NCBI RefSeq assembly: GCF_900070365.1 | Contig: NZ_LN850107.1 | Location: 5,208,001-5,272,000 of the forward strand | Direction: 5' to 3' | DNA: 64,000 bases | Source: Alloactinosynnema sp. L-07 | GTDB taxonomy: Bacteria; Actinomycetota; Actinomycetes; Mycobacteriales; Pseudonocardiaceae | Shown: positions 1 to 8,424 of the stretch, piece by piece | Layout: the number at the start of each line of letters is the position of its first letter | Position numbering within the stretch: position 1 is the stretch's first letter | The notes under the pieces: model-generated | The model's database searches: none | Told to the model about the DNA's origin: nothing | What the model saw: the letters and a program-made list of their open reading frames with translations, nothing else | Program-made: the position numbers and the translations under genes

Positions 1-121
1 GGATCTCCAGCGTCCCGGCGGCGCGGCCCTCGCGCACCCAGGCGGCCAGCTGGAGGGTGAGCAGTTCCCCGGCGTCGGCCTGGCCGAGACGGGTCGTGTG
101 GGTGGCGACGTCGTCGGTCAC
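1..121 (-). CDS. GNAT-family N-acetyltransferase, N-terminal fragment (runs off the left edge)
   Basis: Reading the minus strand from a GTG at 121 gives 40 codons without a stop up to the window edge. The fragment includes the stretch ADAGELLTLQLAAWV, which is typical of the first strand and helix of GNAT acetyltransferases. The GTG overlaps the TGA of the upstream acetyltransferase gene (GTGA, 118-121), so the two are probably translationally coupled. Substrate unknown. The call rests only on the N-terminal pattern because the acetyl-CoA-binding motif lies outside the window. Confidence 0.6.
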   Translation of the reverse strand, partial: MTDDVATHTTRLGQADAGELLTLQLAAWVREGRAAGTLEI

Positions 122-591
122 GACGTCGGGTGCAGTTCGGCGGTGACCGAAGTCGGGGTGGTGGTCAGCACCGCGCCGCAGCGGGCCAGGGCCCGGATGG
201 CGGCGGTGTTGTCCGGGGTCGTCTCGGCCCGCACGGTGTGGAACCCGGTCTCGACGGCGATCTCCAGCAACGCCCGCAGCGCGTCCACGCCCACCCCCTT
301 GCTGCGCATGGCGCGCCCGAGCCACATCCCGGTCTCGGCGACCCCCGGCCCGACGCGGGCGAGGCGGATCATCCCGGCGGTCTCCCCGCGCACGTCGATC
401 GCGTACATCACCGTGCCCAGCGCGCCGTCGCGGTGGGCGGCGTGGAAGTCGCGGAAGGCCGCCTTGGTGGCCTCGGTCCAGCCCGTCGGGCCGTCGACGG
501 GCATGACCTCGGCGGGCTCGGCCTGGGCCACCGCGACGGCGAGGAGGGCCTCGGTGCCCGCCTCGTCCAGCGGGATCAGTCGAACGATCAT
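118..591 (-). CDS. GNAT-family N-acetyltransferase
   Basis: A 157-residue protein that fits a single GNAT domain, predicted to transfer an acetyl group from acetyl-CoA to an amine. The C-terminal half has the family pattern: a beta strand 'AGMIRLARV', 'TGMWLGRAMRSKGVG' as the acetyl-CoA pyrophosphate loop, and 'AETTPDNTAAIRALARCGA', the usual strand/helix before the last hairpin. It resembles RimJ/RimL-type proteins, but the substrate cannot be read from the sequence. ATG at 591 has no strong Shine-Dalgarno sequence. It overlaps by 4 bases with a second acetyltransferase gene downstream. Confidence 0.8.
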   Translation of the reverse strand: MIVRLIPLDEAGTEALLAVAVAQAEPAEVMPVDGPTGWTEATKAAFRDFHAAHRDGALGTVMYAIDVRGETAGMIRLARVGPGVAETGMWLGRAMRSKGVGVDALRALLEIAVETGFHTVRAETTPDNTAAIRALARCGAVLTTTPTSVTAELHPTS

Positions 592-632
592 TCAAGAAGT
601 CTGGCCCCGACCGCGGTGCTGGGCCAAACCGG

Positions 633-1484
633 TTAGTCGAGCACCGCGATGTTGAGGTTGCGGAGGCGGTCGGGGTCGGCGATGACGTCGATGTCGGTGA
701 CCAGGCCGTCGACGATCGTGAAGGCCAACGCCAGGCGCAACTTGCCCAGCGGGGCCATGACCAGGCCGACGGCACCGTTGACCAGCGCGGGCTGGGTAAA
801 CCGGGACCGCGCCGACGCCGCACCCGCGCCCCTGGCCACGACCTTGGCGCCGCGCAGGGCGATGGGGGTCGGGGTTGGGCCGGCCGCGCGGTCGGCCCGC
901 AGTTCCACGTCCGGGTCGAGCAGCGCGACCAGCGCGTCGAAGTCGCCGCCGCGGGAGGCAGCCAGGAATGCGTCGACCACTCGACGCTGGCGGGTCAGGT
1001 CGGCCTCGGGTACCGGGGTGGCGCCCTTGACCCGGCGGCGGGCGCGGCTGGCGAGCTGGCGGCTGGCGGCCGGGGTCTTCTCGATCATCGGGCCGAGTTC
1101 CTCGAACGGCACCGCGAACATGTCGTGCAACACGAACACGAGGCGCTCGGCCGGGCTCAGGGTGTCGAGGACGACCAGCAGCGCGAGCCCGACCTCGTCG
1201 GCGACCATCGCCTCCTGCTCGGGGTGACCGTCGTCGTCGCGGCCGATGACCGGCTCGTGCTCCCCGAACTGGGCTTCCCGGCGGCGGGAACGCAGGATGT
1301 TAAGACAGACCCGCGCGACGACGGTGGTCAGCCAGCCCGCCAGGTTCTCGACCTCGCTGGTGTCGGTCCGATTCAGCCGCAGCCAGGTCTCCTGCACGGC
1401 GTCGTCGGCCTCGCTGAGCGAGCCGAGCATCCGATAGGCCACCGCGCGCAGGTGGCTCCGGTGCTCCTCGAACCGCTCGTCCAT
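633..1484 (-). CDS. ECF sigma factor of the SigJ/ECF41 type with a C-terminal SnoaL-like domain
   Basis: A 283-residue RNA polymerase sigma factor. Region 2 is at the N-terminus (FEEHRSHLRAVAYRMLGS, then DAVQETWLRL), region 4 follows around residues 100-160, and about 120 residues of SnoaL/NTF2-like fold complete the protein ('VVDAFLAASRGGDFDALVALLDPDV'). In the ECF41 group the C-terminal domain takes the place of a separate anti-sigma factor; that is family knowledge. ATG 1484 is preferred over the TTG at 1490 because a purine-rich AAGGAAAG lies 6 bases upstream of it. No carboxymuconolactone-decarboxylase partner, common for ECF41, is seen next to it. Confidence 0.88.
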   Translation of the reverse strand: MDERFEEHRSHLRAVAYRMLGSLSEADDAVQETWLRLNRTDTSEVENLAGWLTTVVARVCLNILRSRRREAQFGEHEPVIGRDDDGHPEQEAMVADEVGLALLVVLDTLSPAERLVFVLHDMFAVPFEELGPMIEKTPAASRQLASRARRRVKGATPVPEADLTRQRRVVDAFLAASRGGDFDALVALLDPDVELRADRAAGPTPTPIALRGAKVVARGAGAASARSRFTQPALVNGAVGLVMAPLGKLRLALAFTIVDGLVTDIDVIADPDRLRNLNIAVLD

Positions 1485-1620
1485 CAGCAACTTTCCTTGT
1501 TCTGGGTGTCCTGAACATATCGCCTGAACCAGCAGTGGCGGGCGCGGACATGTTCAGAGAGTGCATACCCGGCGAGCATTGAGTGATCTGGACCACTCAC
1601 CTCACCGCGGAGGTCACGCC

Positions 1621-2790
1621 ATGCCCCGCTCTCGCCTGTTCGACGCACTCCTCGCGGTGCTCACCCTGCTGGTCGCGATGGTCGCGACCGAGCGTCCCGC
1701 CCGCGCGGCGGCCATCGAGGAGGTAACCGGGTTCGGCTCCAACCCAGGCGACCTGCGGATGTTCCGCTACGTCCCCACCGGACTGCCCACCGGCAGGCCG
1801 CTCGTCGTCGTCATGCACGGGTGCACGCAGGACGCCGCGGGCTACGGTTCAAACAGCGGCTGGACCAGGCTCGCCGACGCCCACGGCTTCGCGCTGACCC
1901 TGCCGCAGCAGAAGCAGGCCAACAACGCCAACTCCTGCTTCAACTGGTTCGAGACCGCCGACACCGCGCGCGGGTCCGGCGAGGCCCTCTCGATCAAGCA
2001 GATGGTCGACCGGATGCGTGCGGACATGGGATCGGCGTCGACCTACGTCACCGGGCTCTCCGCGGGCGGAGCGATGACGGCGGTCATGCTCGCCACCTAC
2101 CCCGACGTGTTCGCGGGCGGCGGCATCGTCGCGGGGATTCCCTACCGCTGCGCCACCACGGTGTCCGCGGCCTTCACCTGCATGAGCCGTGGAGTTGGGA
2201 TGACCCCGGCGCAGTGGGGCGACAAGGTACGGGCGGCGTTCGCCCACACCGGCCCCAAGCCGAAGGTGTCGATCTGGCACGGGAGCGCCGACACGACCGT
2301 GAAGCCGGTCAACCGGGTCGAACTGGTCGACCAGTGGACCAACGTCCACGGCACCGACCAGAGCCTCGACGTCAGCGACACCATCGGCGGTTATCCCCAC
2401 AAGGTCTACGGGTCGGTGGTGGAGAGCTACGAGATCACCGGGATGAACCACGGCCACCCGGTCGACCCCGGCACCGGACCCACCCAGTGCGGCACGACCG
2501 CGGCCTATGTCCTTGACGTGAACATGTGCTCGGCGTATCACATCGCCCGGTTCTGGGGCCTGGTCGGCGGCGTGGTCCCGACCTCGACCACGACCACTCC
2601 GCCGACCGGCGTCTGCCACACCGACCACAACTACGGCCACGTCGCCGCGGGCCGGGCCCACCACGCGGGCGGCTACACCTACGCCAACGGCTCGAACCAG
2701 GAAATGGGGCTGTACAACACCTTTGTGCGGCACACGCTGAAGGAGACCCCGCCTGGACACTTCGTCGTCGCCGACACCGGCTGCCCCTGA
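1621..2790 (+). CDS. Secreted polyhydroxybutyrate depolymerase family esterase
   Basis: A 389-residue alpha/beta hydrolase of the extracellular PHB depolymerase/feruloyl esterase type. It starts with a signal peptide (hydrophobic LLAVLTLLVAMVA, then PARAAA as a likely cleavage site). The nucleophile elbow is GLSAGG with Ser147. The other triad members are probably the Asp in 'GSADTTV' and the His in 'GMNHGHP'. After a Thr/Pro linker (PTSTTTTPPT) there is a C-terminal region of about 50 residues with 'NGSNQEMGLYNTFVRHTL' that may bind substrate. ATG 1621 follows a GGAGG 7 bases upstream; an in-frame upstream start at 1561 lacks one. It probably hydrolyses extracellular polyester or ester substrates. 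It faces another secreted hydrolase end to end. Confidence 0.88.
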   Translation: MPRSRLFDALLAVLTLLVAMVATERPARAAAIEEVTGFGSNPGDLRMFRYVPTGLPTGRPLVVVMHGCTQDAAGYGSNSGWTRLADAHGFALTLPQQKQANNANSCFNWFETADTARGSGEALSIKQMVDRMRADMGSASTYVTGLSAGGAMTAVMLATYPDVFAGGGIVAGIPYRCATTVSAAFTCMSRGVGMTPAQWGDKVRAAFAHTGPKPKVSIWHGSADTTVKPVNRVELVDQWTNVHGTDQSLDVSDTIGGYPHKVYGSVVESYEITGMNHGHPVDPGTGPTQCGTTAAYVLDVNMCSAYHIARFWGLVGGVVPTSTTTTPPTGVCHTDHNYGHVAAGRAHHAGGYTYANGSNQEMGLYNTFVRHTLKETPPGHFVVADTGCP

Positions 2791-2794
2791 CGGC

Positions 2795-4147
2795 TCACGC
2801 CAACGCGCAGGTCGTGGCTTCGTCCACTGAGGACGTGCGCGGGATCGTCGCCGAGCGCGGCGCTCCCCGCCCGTCGAGCCAGCCGTCCAACGCGGTGATG
2901 GCGGCGTGGAAGCACGGGGCGATGGGGCGCAGCCTGCCCGTGAAGGCGTCGGCGAAGCCGTCGACGTGGTTGCCGTCGACGACGCGGAAGTACCGGTGCG
3001 ACGCGCCGCGGCCCTTGTCGGTGATCATGCGGGCGTAGGTGTCGGCGGTCTGGGAGATCGGCAGCAGCGCGTCCAGGGTGCCGTGCAGGGTGATCAGCGG
3101 CTTCCCGATTCGGCCGGTCAGCGAGATCCGCTCGACGGCGGTGTGCACCTTGCGCGGCCGGGAGAGGTAGTCGTAGTCGGTGTCGCAGGTCGGGGTTCCG
3201 CCTGCGCAGAAGGGGATCCCGGCCACGAGCGCGCCGTCGAAGTCAGGGTCGACCTCTTCGCGGTAGAGGCGCTGGGTCAGGTCCCAGTAGACGCGGTAGT
3301 GCAGGTCCCACAGGAACTCCGAGCCCGCGGCGAAACCGGCGTCGAGCATCCGCTGGTGGGCGGTCTGGTCACCGGCGCGGTAGGCCGGGTAGGCGGCCAG
3401 CGCGGGCGGCAGGAAGGTCAACAGGTTGGGGCCGCGCTCGGTCCACAGGGTGCCCTCCCAGTCCACGCCGCCGTCGTAGAGCCACGGCCGGTTCTCCAGC
3501 TGCCACCGCACCAGGTAGCCGCCGTTGGAGATGCCCGCCATCAACGTGCGCGCCGGGAACTGGCCGTACCGCTGCGCCACGACGATCTTCGCCGCGACGG
3601 TCAGCTGGGTCACCCGCGAGTTCCACTCGGCGACGGCGTCGCCGGGGCGGCGGCCGTCGGCGTGGAAGCCGAGCCCGGTGTTGCCCTTGTCGGTCGCGGC
3701 GAACGCGTAGCCCGCGGCGAGCACCTGGTCGGCGATGGCGCGGTCGTTGGCGTACTGGCGGCGGTTGCCCGGCGACCCTGACACCACCAGGCCGCCGTTC
3801 CACTCGTCGGGCAGCCGCACCACGAACTGCGCGTCGCTGTTCCACCCGTGGTGGGTGTTCGACGTCGAGGTGTCCGGGAAGTGCCCGTCCACCTGGATCC
3901 CGGGCACCGTCGCGACCCGCGGCAGACCGGCCGAGGTCAGGCCCGCCCAGTCGCCGGGCACGGTGTGCCCGGAGGCGGCGGTGCCGGTGGTGGTCACGTC
4001 ATCGAGGCAGGAGACGACCTGCCGCGCGACGCCCGGCACCAGCAGCCGATCGAAGCCTGCGCAGTGCCCACTGTGGACGGTCGCGGCGGCGGGGGTGACC
4101 CCCACGGCCACCAGGCCGAGCACGGCCAGTGCGATACGGGTGAACAC
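2795..4147 (-). CDS. Secreted alpha/beta hydrolase, related to 3-hydroxybutyrate-oligomer hydrolase/tannase-type enzymes
   Basis: A 450-residue protein with a signal peptide (IALAVLGLVAVGVTPAAA). The hydrolase core shows 'GISNGGYLVRW' as nucleophile elbow, 'LHGTLDALLP' for the acid and 'VDGNHVDGF' for the catalytic His. Several cysteine pairs suggest disulfides in the mature enzyme. GTG 4147 is chosen because GGAGG lies 5 bases before it, whereas the GTG at 4159 overlaps that site. Its stop lies 4 bases from the stop of the convergent PHB depolymerase gene. A role in oligomer or ester breakdown is plausible from family resemblance and context, but the substrate is not proven. Confidence 0.7.
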   Translation of the reverse strand: MFTRIALAVLGLVAVGVTPAAATVHSGHCAGFDRLLVPGVARQVVSCLDDVTTTGTAASGHTVPGDWAGLTSAGLPRVATVPGIQVDGHFPDTSTSNTHHGWNSDAQFVVRLPDEWNGGLVVSGSPGNRRQYANDRAIADQVLAAGYAFAATDKGNTGLGFHADGRRPGDAVAEWNSRVTQLTVAAKIVVAQRYGQFPARTLMAGISNGGYLVRWQLENRPWLYDGGVDWEGTLWTERGPNLLTFLPPALAAYPAYRAGDQTAHQRMLDAGFAAGSEFLWDLHYRVYWDLTQRLYREEVDPDFDGALVAGIPFCAGGTPTCDTDYDYLSRPRKVHTAVERISLTGRIGKPLITLHGTLDALLPISQTADTYARMITDKGRGASHRYFRVVDGNHVDGFADAFTGRLRPIAPCFHAAITALDGWLDGRGAPRSATIPRTSSVDEATTCALA

Positions 4148-4327
4148 GGCAACCTCCACGTCGTCGGGGTCAGGAGATCAACCTAAGGACCGGCCCCGCC
4201 CGCCGATATGCCGCGCGGCCACACAGTCCGACCTGCTGGTGTAGTGCCCGCCACCGTGGCCAGATCGGTCCGCATCCGGGCTTGGTCGTGCCTACCGCCC
4301 GGGGCTCACGCTGGGCAGAGTCGAGCC

Positions 4328-4891
4328 GTGACCAAAGCGCTGATCGTCATCGACGTCCAGGAGTCCTTCCGCACCAGAGCGGAGTGGGCCGACAACTCCA
4401 ACCCCGGCCTCATCGGCCAGGTCAACCGACTCGTCGACCTCACGCGGGCCGAGAACGGCCTGGTCGTGTGGGTCCTGCACAGCGAGCCGGGCAGCGGGGG
4501 CCCGTTCGACCCTGCCAGCGGCCACGTGCGGCTCATCGACGGTCTGTCGCCCGCGGAAGGCGAACCCGTGCTGACCAAGACCGCCCACAACGCCTTCACC
4601 ACGACCAACCTCCAGCAGACACTGACGGTCCGCGGTGTCCAGGAGGTGCTGATCAGCGGCATCCGCACCGAACAGTGCTGCGAGACCACCGCCCGCGTCG
4701 GCTCCGACCTGGGCTTCGGCGTCACCTTCGTCACCGACGCGACCGCCACCACCCCACTGCGGCACTGGCGCACCGGCGCGGTGATGTCCACCAACGACAT
4801 CATCGAGCGGACCGAGTCCGTGCTGGCGGGCCGGTTCGCCTCGATCGCGACGGTCGACGAACTGACCGGGAGTATCCTGACCGGATCGTGA
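4328..4891 (+). CDS. Isochorismatase-family cysteine hydrolase
   Basis: A 187-residue single-domain cysteine hydrolase. The family triad can be placed: Asp in 'ALIVIDVQESF', Lys in 'LTKTAHNAF', and Cys in 'GIRTEQCCETTAR' followed by the typical 'FVTDATATT'. These enzymes hydrolyse amides or vinyl ethers (nicotinamidase, isochorismatase and relatives); the exact substrate is not visible. The GTG at 4328 starts the conserved first strand. The longer upstream reading has no homology-like content. The stop overlaps the start of the next gene (GTGA), so the pair is an operon. Confidence 0.82.
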   Translation: MTKALIVIDVQESFRTRAEWADNSNPGLIGQVNRLVDLTRAENGLVVWVLHSEPGSGGPFDPASGHVRLIDGLSPAEGEPVLTKTAHNAFTTTNLQQTLTVRGVQEVLISGIRTEQCCETTARVGSDLGFGVTFVTDATATTPLRHWRTGAVMSTNDIIERTESVLAGRFASIATVDELTGSILTGS

Positions 4892-5787
4892 CCAGAGTCC
4901 TGTTCTTGCTGGTGCCGGGCGTGCACCTGCTCGATCTCGCCGGGCCCGCGCAGGTCTTCTCGAGTGCGCGGGATCTCGGGTATCCCTACGACCTGGCGTA
5001 CGTGGCCGAGGCCGATCAAGTGCCGTCGACGCAGGGCCCGGTCCTCCAGGCCGACACGTCCCTGCCCGTCTTGACCGGCGACGACGTCGTGTTCGTCCCC
5101 GGCTGGCGGGCGGCGCCTGGACTCGGCTCCTCCGGTCCCCTCACCGATGTCACCCTCGCCTGGCTCCGCGCCCACCGTGGCACCGTCGCTTCGGTGTGCG
5201 CGGGCGCCGACGCCTTGGGCCGCGCGGGTCTGCTCGACGGACGTCGGTGCACCACCCACCACGACCTGCAAGAAGAGTTGGCTCACCGGTATCCGGAGGC
5301 GACCGTCGTGCGGGACGTCCTCTATGTCATCGACGGCCGGATCGTCACGTCGGCGGGCATCGCCAGTGGAATCGACCTGGCCCTCCATCTCGTCGCGACC
5401 TGGCACGGGCCCGCGATCGCGGCCCGAATCGCGCGCACGATGGTCGTCTATGCCCGCCGCAATGGCGACGAAAGCCAGTCGAGCGCGCTGTTGCGGTATA
5501 GGTCGCATGTGAACGACACGGTGCATCGGATTCAGGACCTCATTGAGGCTCGGATGTCCGACCAGCTGCCTCTGACTGAGCTGGCCCGGGTGGGGCGGTG
5601 CAGTCCGCGGACGGTCACTCGGTTGTTCGGCCGGGCTACGGGTATGACGCCGTTGCGCTATCAGCAGACCTTGCGCTTGGAGAGGGCCGAACACCTCATC
5701 GGCACCGGCGCCACGGTGGAATCCGCGGCTCGTGCTGTCGGGTTCGAGGACGCTCGCATGCTCCGTCGCCTCCGCTCCCGCGCTTAG
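4888..5787 (+). CDS. GlxA-type transcriptional regulator (DJ-1/PfpI domain plus AraC HTH)
   Basis: A 299-residue regulator. Residues 1-170 form a DJ-1/PfpI-like sensor domain with the nucleophile-elbow Cys in 'ASVCAGADALGRAGLLDG'. The last 90 or so residues are an AraC-type double HTH ('LPLTELARVGRCSPRTVTRLF', 'ATVESAARAVGFED'). In GlxA-like proteins the N-terminal domain senses rather than catalyses. GTG 4888 overlaps the preceding hydrolase stop, so it is translated with it and may control that gene or one elsewhere. The ligand is unknown. Confidence 0.87.
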   Translation: MTRVLFLLVPGVHLLDLAGPAQVFSSARDLGYPYDLAYVAEADQVPSTQGPVLQADTSLPVLTGDDVVFVPGWRAAPGLGSSGPLTDVTLAWLRAHRGTVASVCAGADALGRAGLLDGRRCTTHHDLQEELAHRYPEATVVRDVLYVIDGRIVTSAGIASGIDLALHLVATWHGPAIAARIARTMVVYARRNGDESQSSALLRYRSHVNDTVHRIQDLIEARMSDQLPLTELARVGRCSPRTVTRLFGRATGMTPLRYQQTLRLERAEHLIGTGATVESAARAVGFEDARMLRRLRSRA

Positions 5788-5792
5788 CTGGG

Positions 5793-6353
5793 TTAACGAT
5801 CACGCCAGGCGAGCGGCGAGATAGCGACCGCGGCCTCGGCGATCCGGCGGGCGGTCTCGGTCTTGAGTCCCTTGCGAGCGGAGTCGATCCACCCGTCGAC
5901 CCGCTGGACACCGGTGTCGCGATACTCGACGGCCTGGAGAAGCATCTCCAGCTTGTCGGCGTCCTTCGCGCACTGGGCCTCGGCGGTCTCTTTGGCCTCG
6001 TACTCGTCGACTGCGGCGCGGATGACCTCGCGGGAACGATCGGGAAGATTCGCGGTCTGGTCGACGGTGATCCGCCGGGGATCGGGTTTGCTCAGGTAGT
6101 CGGCCGCGGTGTGTGGGAGATCCCCGGTCCGCGTCTCCTGCGTGTCGTGCCAAAGCGCGAGAAACGCCGCCCGTGCGGGGTCGGCACCTTCCTCGGCAGC
6201 GATCACGGCGGCGAGCTGAGCGACCCGCATTGTGTGCTCAGCGACCGATTCGGGATCACGCACTCCGACATGCCACCACCCGGCACGCCGGATGCGCTTA
6301 AGCACGCCCAGTTCGTAGCCGAAGGCAGCAAGAGCGGCGGCGTCTTCAGACAC
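5793..6353 (-). CDS. HD-domain phosphohydrolase, 5'-deoxynucleotidase (YfbR/HDDC2)-like
   Basis: A 186-residue HD-domain protein. The metal ligands are visible: His40 in 'SVAEHTMRV', His69-Asp70 in 'LWHDTQETRTGDLP' (with Glu73 and Asp78 at the places used by YfbR) and Asp133 in 'KDADKLE'. Family knowledge suggests dephosphorylation of deoxynucleoside monophosphates. The GTG start at 6353 has an excellent AGGAGGAAAC ribosome site and lies 8 bases after the stop of the upstream HTH regulator gene, so the two form an operon. The nucleotidase activity is inferred from the motif pattern. Confidence 0.85.
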   Translation of the reverse strand: MSEDAAALAAFGYELGVLKRIRRAGWWHVGVRDPESVAEHTMRVAQLAAVIAAEEGADPARAAFLALWHDTQETRTGDLPHTAADYLSKPDPRRITVDQTANLPDRSREVIRAAVDEYEAKETAEAQCAKDADKLEMLLQAVEYRDTGVQRVDGWIDSARKGLKTETARRIAEAAVAISPLAWRDR

Positions 6354-6361
6354 GTTTCCTC

Positions 6362-7480
6362 CTAGTCCCTTGCGATGCGCAACGCGTACAGAAGTCCAGC
6401 GACCTGAGTGCGCGCAGACCGGGTCAGTTCAGCACTGGAGTCCAACCTGTCCAACACCCCGGCAAGTCTTGCGCGAGTCGCGGGCCCTCGGTCGAGCAGC
6501 TCCGGACGTGAGGCGACCAGGGCGTGCAAGGTGTAGAGGTTCAGCGGCAGGTGAGGCGAGCACGGTTCAAGTCGGCTGACGAGATGTCGCAGCAGGCTCG
6601 CACCACTCCACAATCGCGTGTCGTTGGACGTCATGAACGCGTCAGTGGTCTGTTCCTCACTGAGTTCCCCGATCCAATGCGCCCAGTAGGTCAGGTTTGC
6701 GATCTCGGCTCGCCCACCGAACGTAGTGCCGACGAAGTCGTGGAGCTGAGTCCTGTCGCCGACCGAGGCGAGCGCTACCGATGCGGAGCGCGCTTCCAAC
6801 AGAGCTGCGATGTCGCCATCCCTGACTGGTCTGCGCCCGGCTCGCTTCCATTCGTCTCGCAGCCAATCCGTGGTCTGCGGTCGGTGATCAAATCCGAGTA
6901 GATACACAGACTGCCTGCGCAGCAAGGCCTCACCTGCCTGGTTTCCTCGTTCGGCAACCGTCAGGAGGTGATCGAGAAATCTAGTCCGCGCCTCGGCTGT
7001 CAGGGCGGGATAGGTGGCCACCGGACCTCTTCGCGGGATCTTGGGCACGAACTCACACAAGTGCCGAGGCAGCTGCTGGGTGAACGGCCACGTGATCAAG
7101 TTGGTGATCGTCTGACGATGCACCCGGGCAGCCAGCGGATGCACTTCCGCGTCGATCCATGAGCTACCTGCCGAGACGCCGGTCGACAACACCTGGTCGG
7201 CCTCGATCGCCTCGCGGAGATGCCTGCCAGTCGACGCGGGTGCGCCAAGCCGGGACAGCCGAGCGCAAAGCCGGAGGAAGGCACCCGCACCCATGGCCGC
7301 TAGTGGACGTCGCCCGGATTCCCAGCCCTGAACGGTGGTCACATCCGCCGCGAGTGCCTCGGCCAGTTTCTCTTGAGTCAACCCCGCCGACTGCCTCGCC
7401 AGCTTGAACACGAACCCGGACACCGTTCCGATGGACTGTGAACCCCGCCCGCCGGTCAGTGTTGCCAGTCCGCTGTCCAT
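6362..7480 (-). CDS. XRE-type helix-turn-helix regulator with long C-terminal domain
   Basis: A 372-residue protein. Residues about 20-75 are a Cro/CI-type HTH ('FKLARQSAGLTQEKLAEAL', 'VTTVQGWESGRRPL'). The remaining ~290 residues are helical, without a recognised catalytic motif, and may be a ligand or protein interaction domain. ATG 7480 is chosen because GGGAG lies about 6 bases upstream and it starts just before the conserved part; the longer reading to 7645 crosses the divergent promoter region. It is co-transcribed with the HD phosphohydrolase downstream and divergent from the cysteine-rich protein at 7615. Confidence 0.75.
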   Translation of the reverse strand: MDSGLATLTGGRGSQSIGTVSGFVFKLARQSAGLTQEKLAEALAADVTTVQGWESGRRPLAAMGAGAFLRLCARLSRLGAPASTGRHLREAIEADQVLSTGVSAGSSWIDAEVHPLAARVHRQTITNLITWPFTQQLPRHLCEFVPKIPRRGPVATYPALTAEARTRFLDHLLTVAERGNQAGEALLRRQSVYLLGFDHRPQTTDWLRDEWKRAGRRPVRDGDIAALLEARSASVALASVGDRTQLHDFVGTTFGGRAEIANLTYWAHWIGELSEEQTTDAFMTSNDTRLWSGASLLRHLVSRLEPCSPHLPLNLYTLHALVASRPELLDRGPATRARLAGVLDRLDSSAELTRSARTQVAGLLYALRIARD

Positions 7481-7614
7481 AGAACGCTCCCGTCGCATGC
7501 CCAGCGCGGTGCCGCACTCGCACCAGCGGTCAGTTCTCCCGCCCGCTCCCTGATCGTAACTTGCTGTAGCAGGCCATGAGTCGCCTGTGATCAGGCGATG
7601 CGAAGGAGAGCCGG

Positions 7615-8223
7615 ATGTCGGCGTTGCGCGGTCCCGTCGTTCCATACGTCACCACTTGGAGCGCGGAACAAACGCTGGTCAGCCACGTGGTGGAACACCC
7701 GAGTGGGATCGGTATCGCCTACGCGGACGAGATCCTCGGCGACCGGGACAGCAACGGCGTGCTCTGGCATCGAACGCCTTCGCTGCCTGGTCAGGGAAAG
7801 CCGGAGTTCGGCCTCGTCCACTCATCACGACAACGACGCGCGATGCGCAAATTCCTGTGCCAGGTTTGCGCGGGCCCAGCCACGCCAACCGACGACGGTG
7901 GCTTGTTGTGGCTGCTCAAAGATCACCGGCACGACTGGGCAGGCTGGCCCACAGGCATGGGCGTCACCGAGCCGCCCACCTGCCGGTCGTGCGCTCACTC
8001 CGCGGCGCAAAGCTGCCCTGCGCTACGCCAGGGATACGTGATGGTTCGCGTTCGACTCTCACTGGTATCCGGGGTGCACGGAGTCCGCTACCGACCAGGA
8101 AGACCTTTCCCAACGCCGATCGAAAGCACACTCGTTCGGTTCGACGATCCCGTCATCCATTGGACGCTGGCATCGAAACTGGTACGAGAGTTCGTCGAGT
8201 GCACAATCGAGGACATTCGATGA
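7615..8223 (+). CDS. Conserved actinobacterial protein of unknown function with a cysteine cluster
   Basis: A 202-residue protein without a recognised function. It has a possible zinc site in 'FLCQVCAGPA' (CxxC), then 'TCRSCAHSAAQSCP' about 40 residues later (CxxC plus one Cys). The N-terminus 'MSALRGPVVPYVTTWS' looks like that of an uncharacterised family I recall from Streptomyces and relatives. AAGGAGAG (7603-7610) supports ATG 7615. It is divergently arranged with the HTH/HD operon, 134 bp away, so control by that regulator is plausible. Confidence 0.7.
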   Translation: MSALRGPVVPYVTTWSAEQTLVSHVVEHPSGIGIAYADEILGDRDSNGVLWHRTPSLPGQGKPEFGLVHSSRQRRAMRKFLCQVCAGPATPTDDGGLLWLLKDHRHDWAGWPTGMGVTEPPTCRSCAHSAAQSCPALRQGYVMVRVRLSLVSGVHGVRYRPGRPFPTPIESTLVRFDDPVIHWTLASKLVREFVECTIEDIR

Positions 8224-8255
8224 CAGCCGCCCGCACTTGCGTGGTTGCGCCGCAC

Positions 8256-8409
8256 CATCGGGTGAAACTGGGCGATCACGCTGTGCCCGGGGCCCCTACG
8301 ACGGCCCCTGTGGGGAAAAAGCGGTGGCGGATAAGGCACCCCACACGCCAGGCAGCTTAGGGGCCGCCGTCCCCCCAGACACAGCGTGATCGCCCAGTTT
8401 CACCCGATG
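8256..8409. repeat. Near-palindromic element with perfect 30-bp inverted repeats (MITE-like)
   Basis: The left arm 8256-8285 and right arm 8380-8409 are perfect reverse complements over 30 bases. Just inside them the sequences still pair imperfectly (the motif CGGCCCCT occurs at 8302-8309 and its complement near 8358-8365), so the 154-bp unit could fold as one long hairpin. No reading frame fits inside. It starts 33 bases after the stop of the gene ending at 8223. It looks like a miniature inverted-repeat element or intergenic palindromic repeat; no target duplication was recognised. The rest of the 8224-8601 gap holds two direct repeats and the rplO terminator. Confidence 0.8.
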
Positions 8410-8424
8410 CTGCTCAGGCGGCGG

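Noticed and set aside
1512..1556. TGAACAT/ATGTTCA inverted repeat between the sigma factor and PHB depolymerase genes
   Set aside because: Only 7-bp arms with 31 bases between them; could be chance, and it does not match an operator I know.
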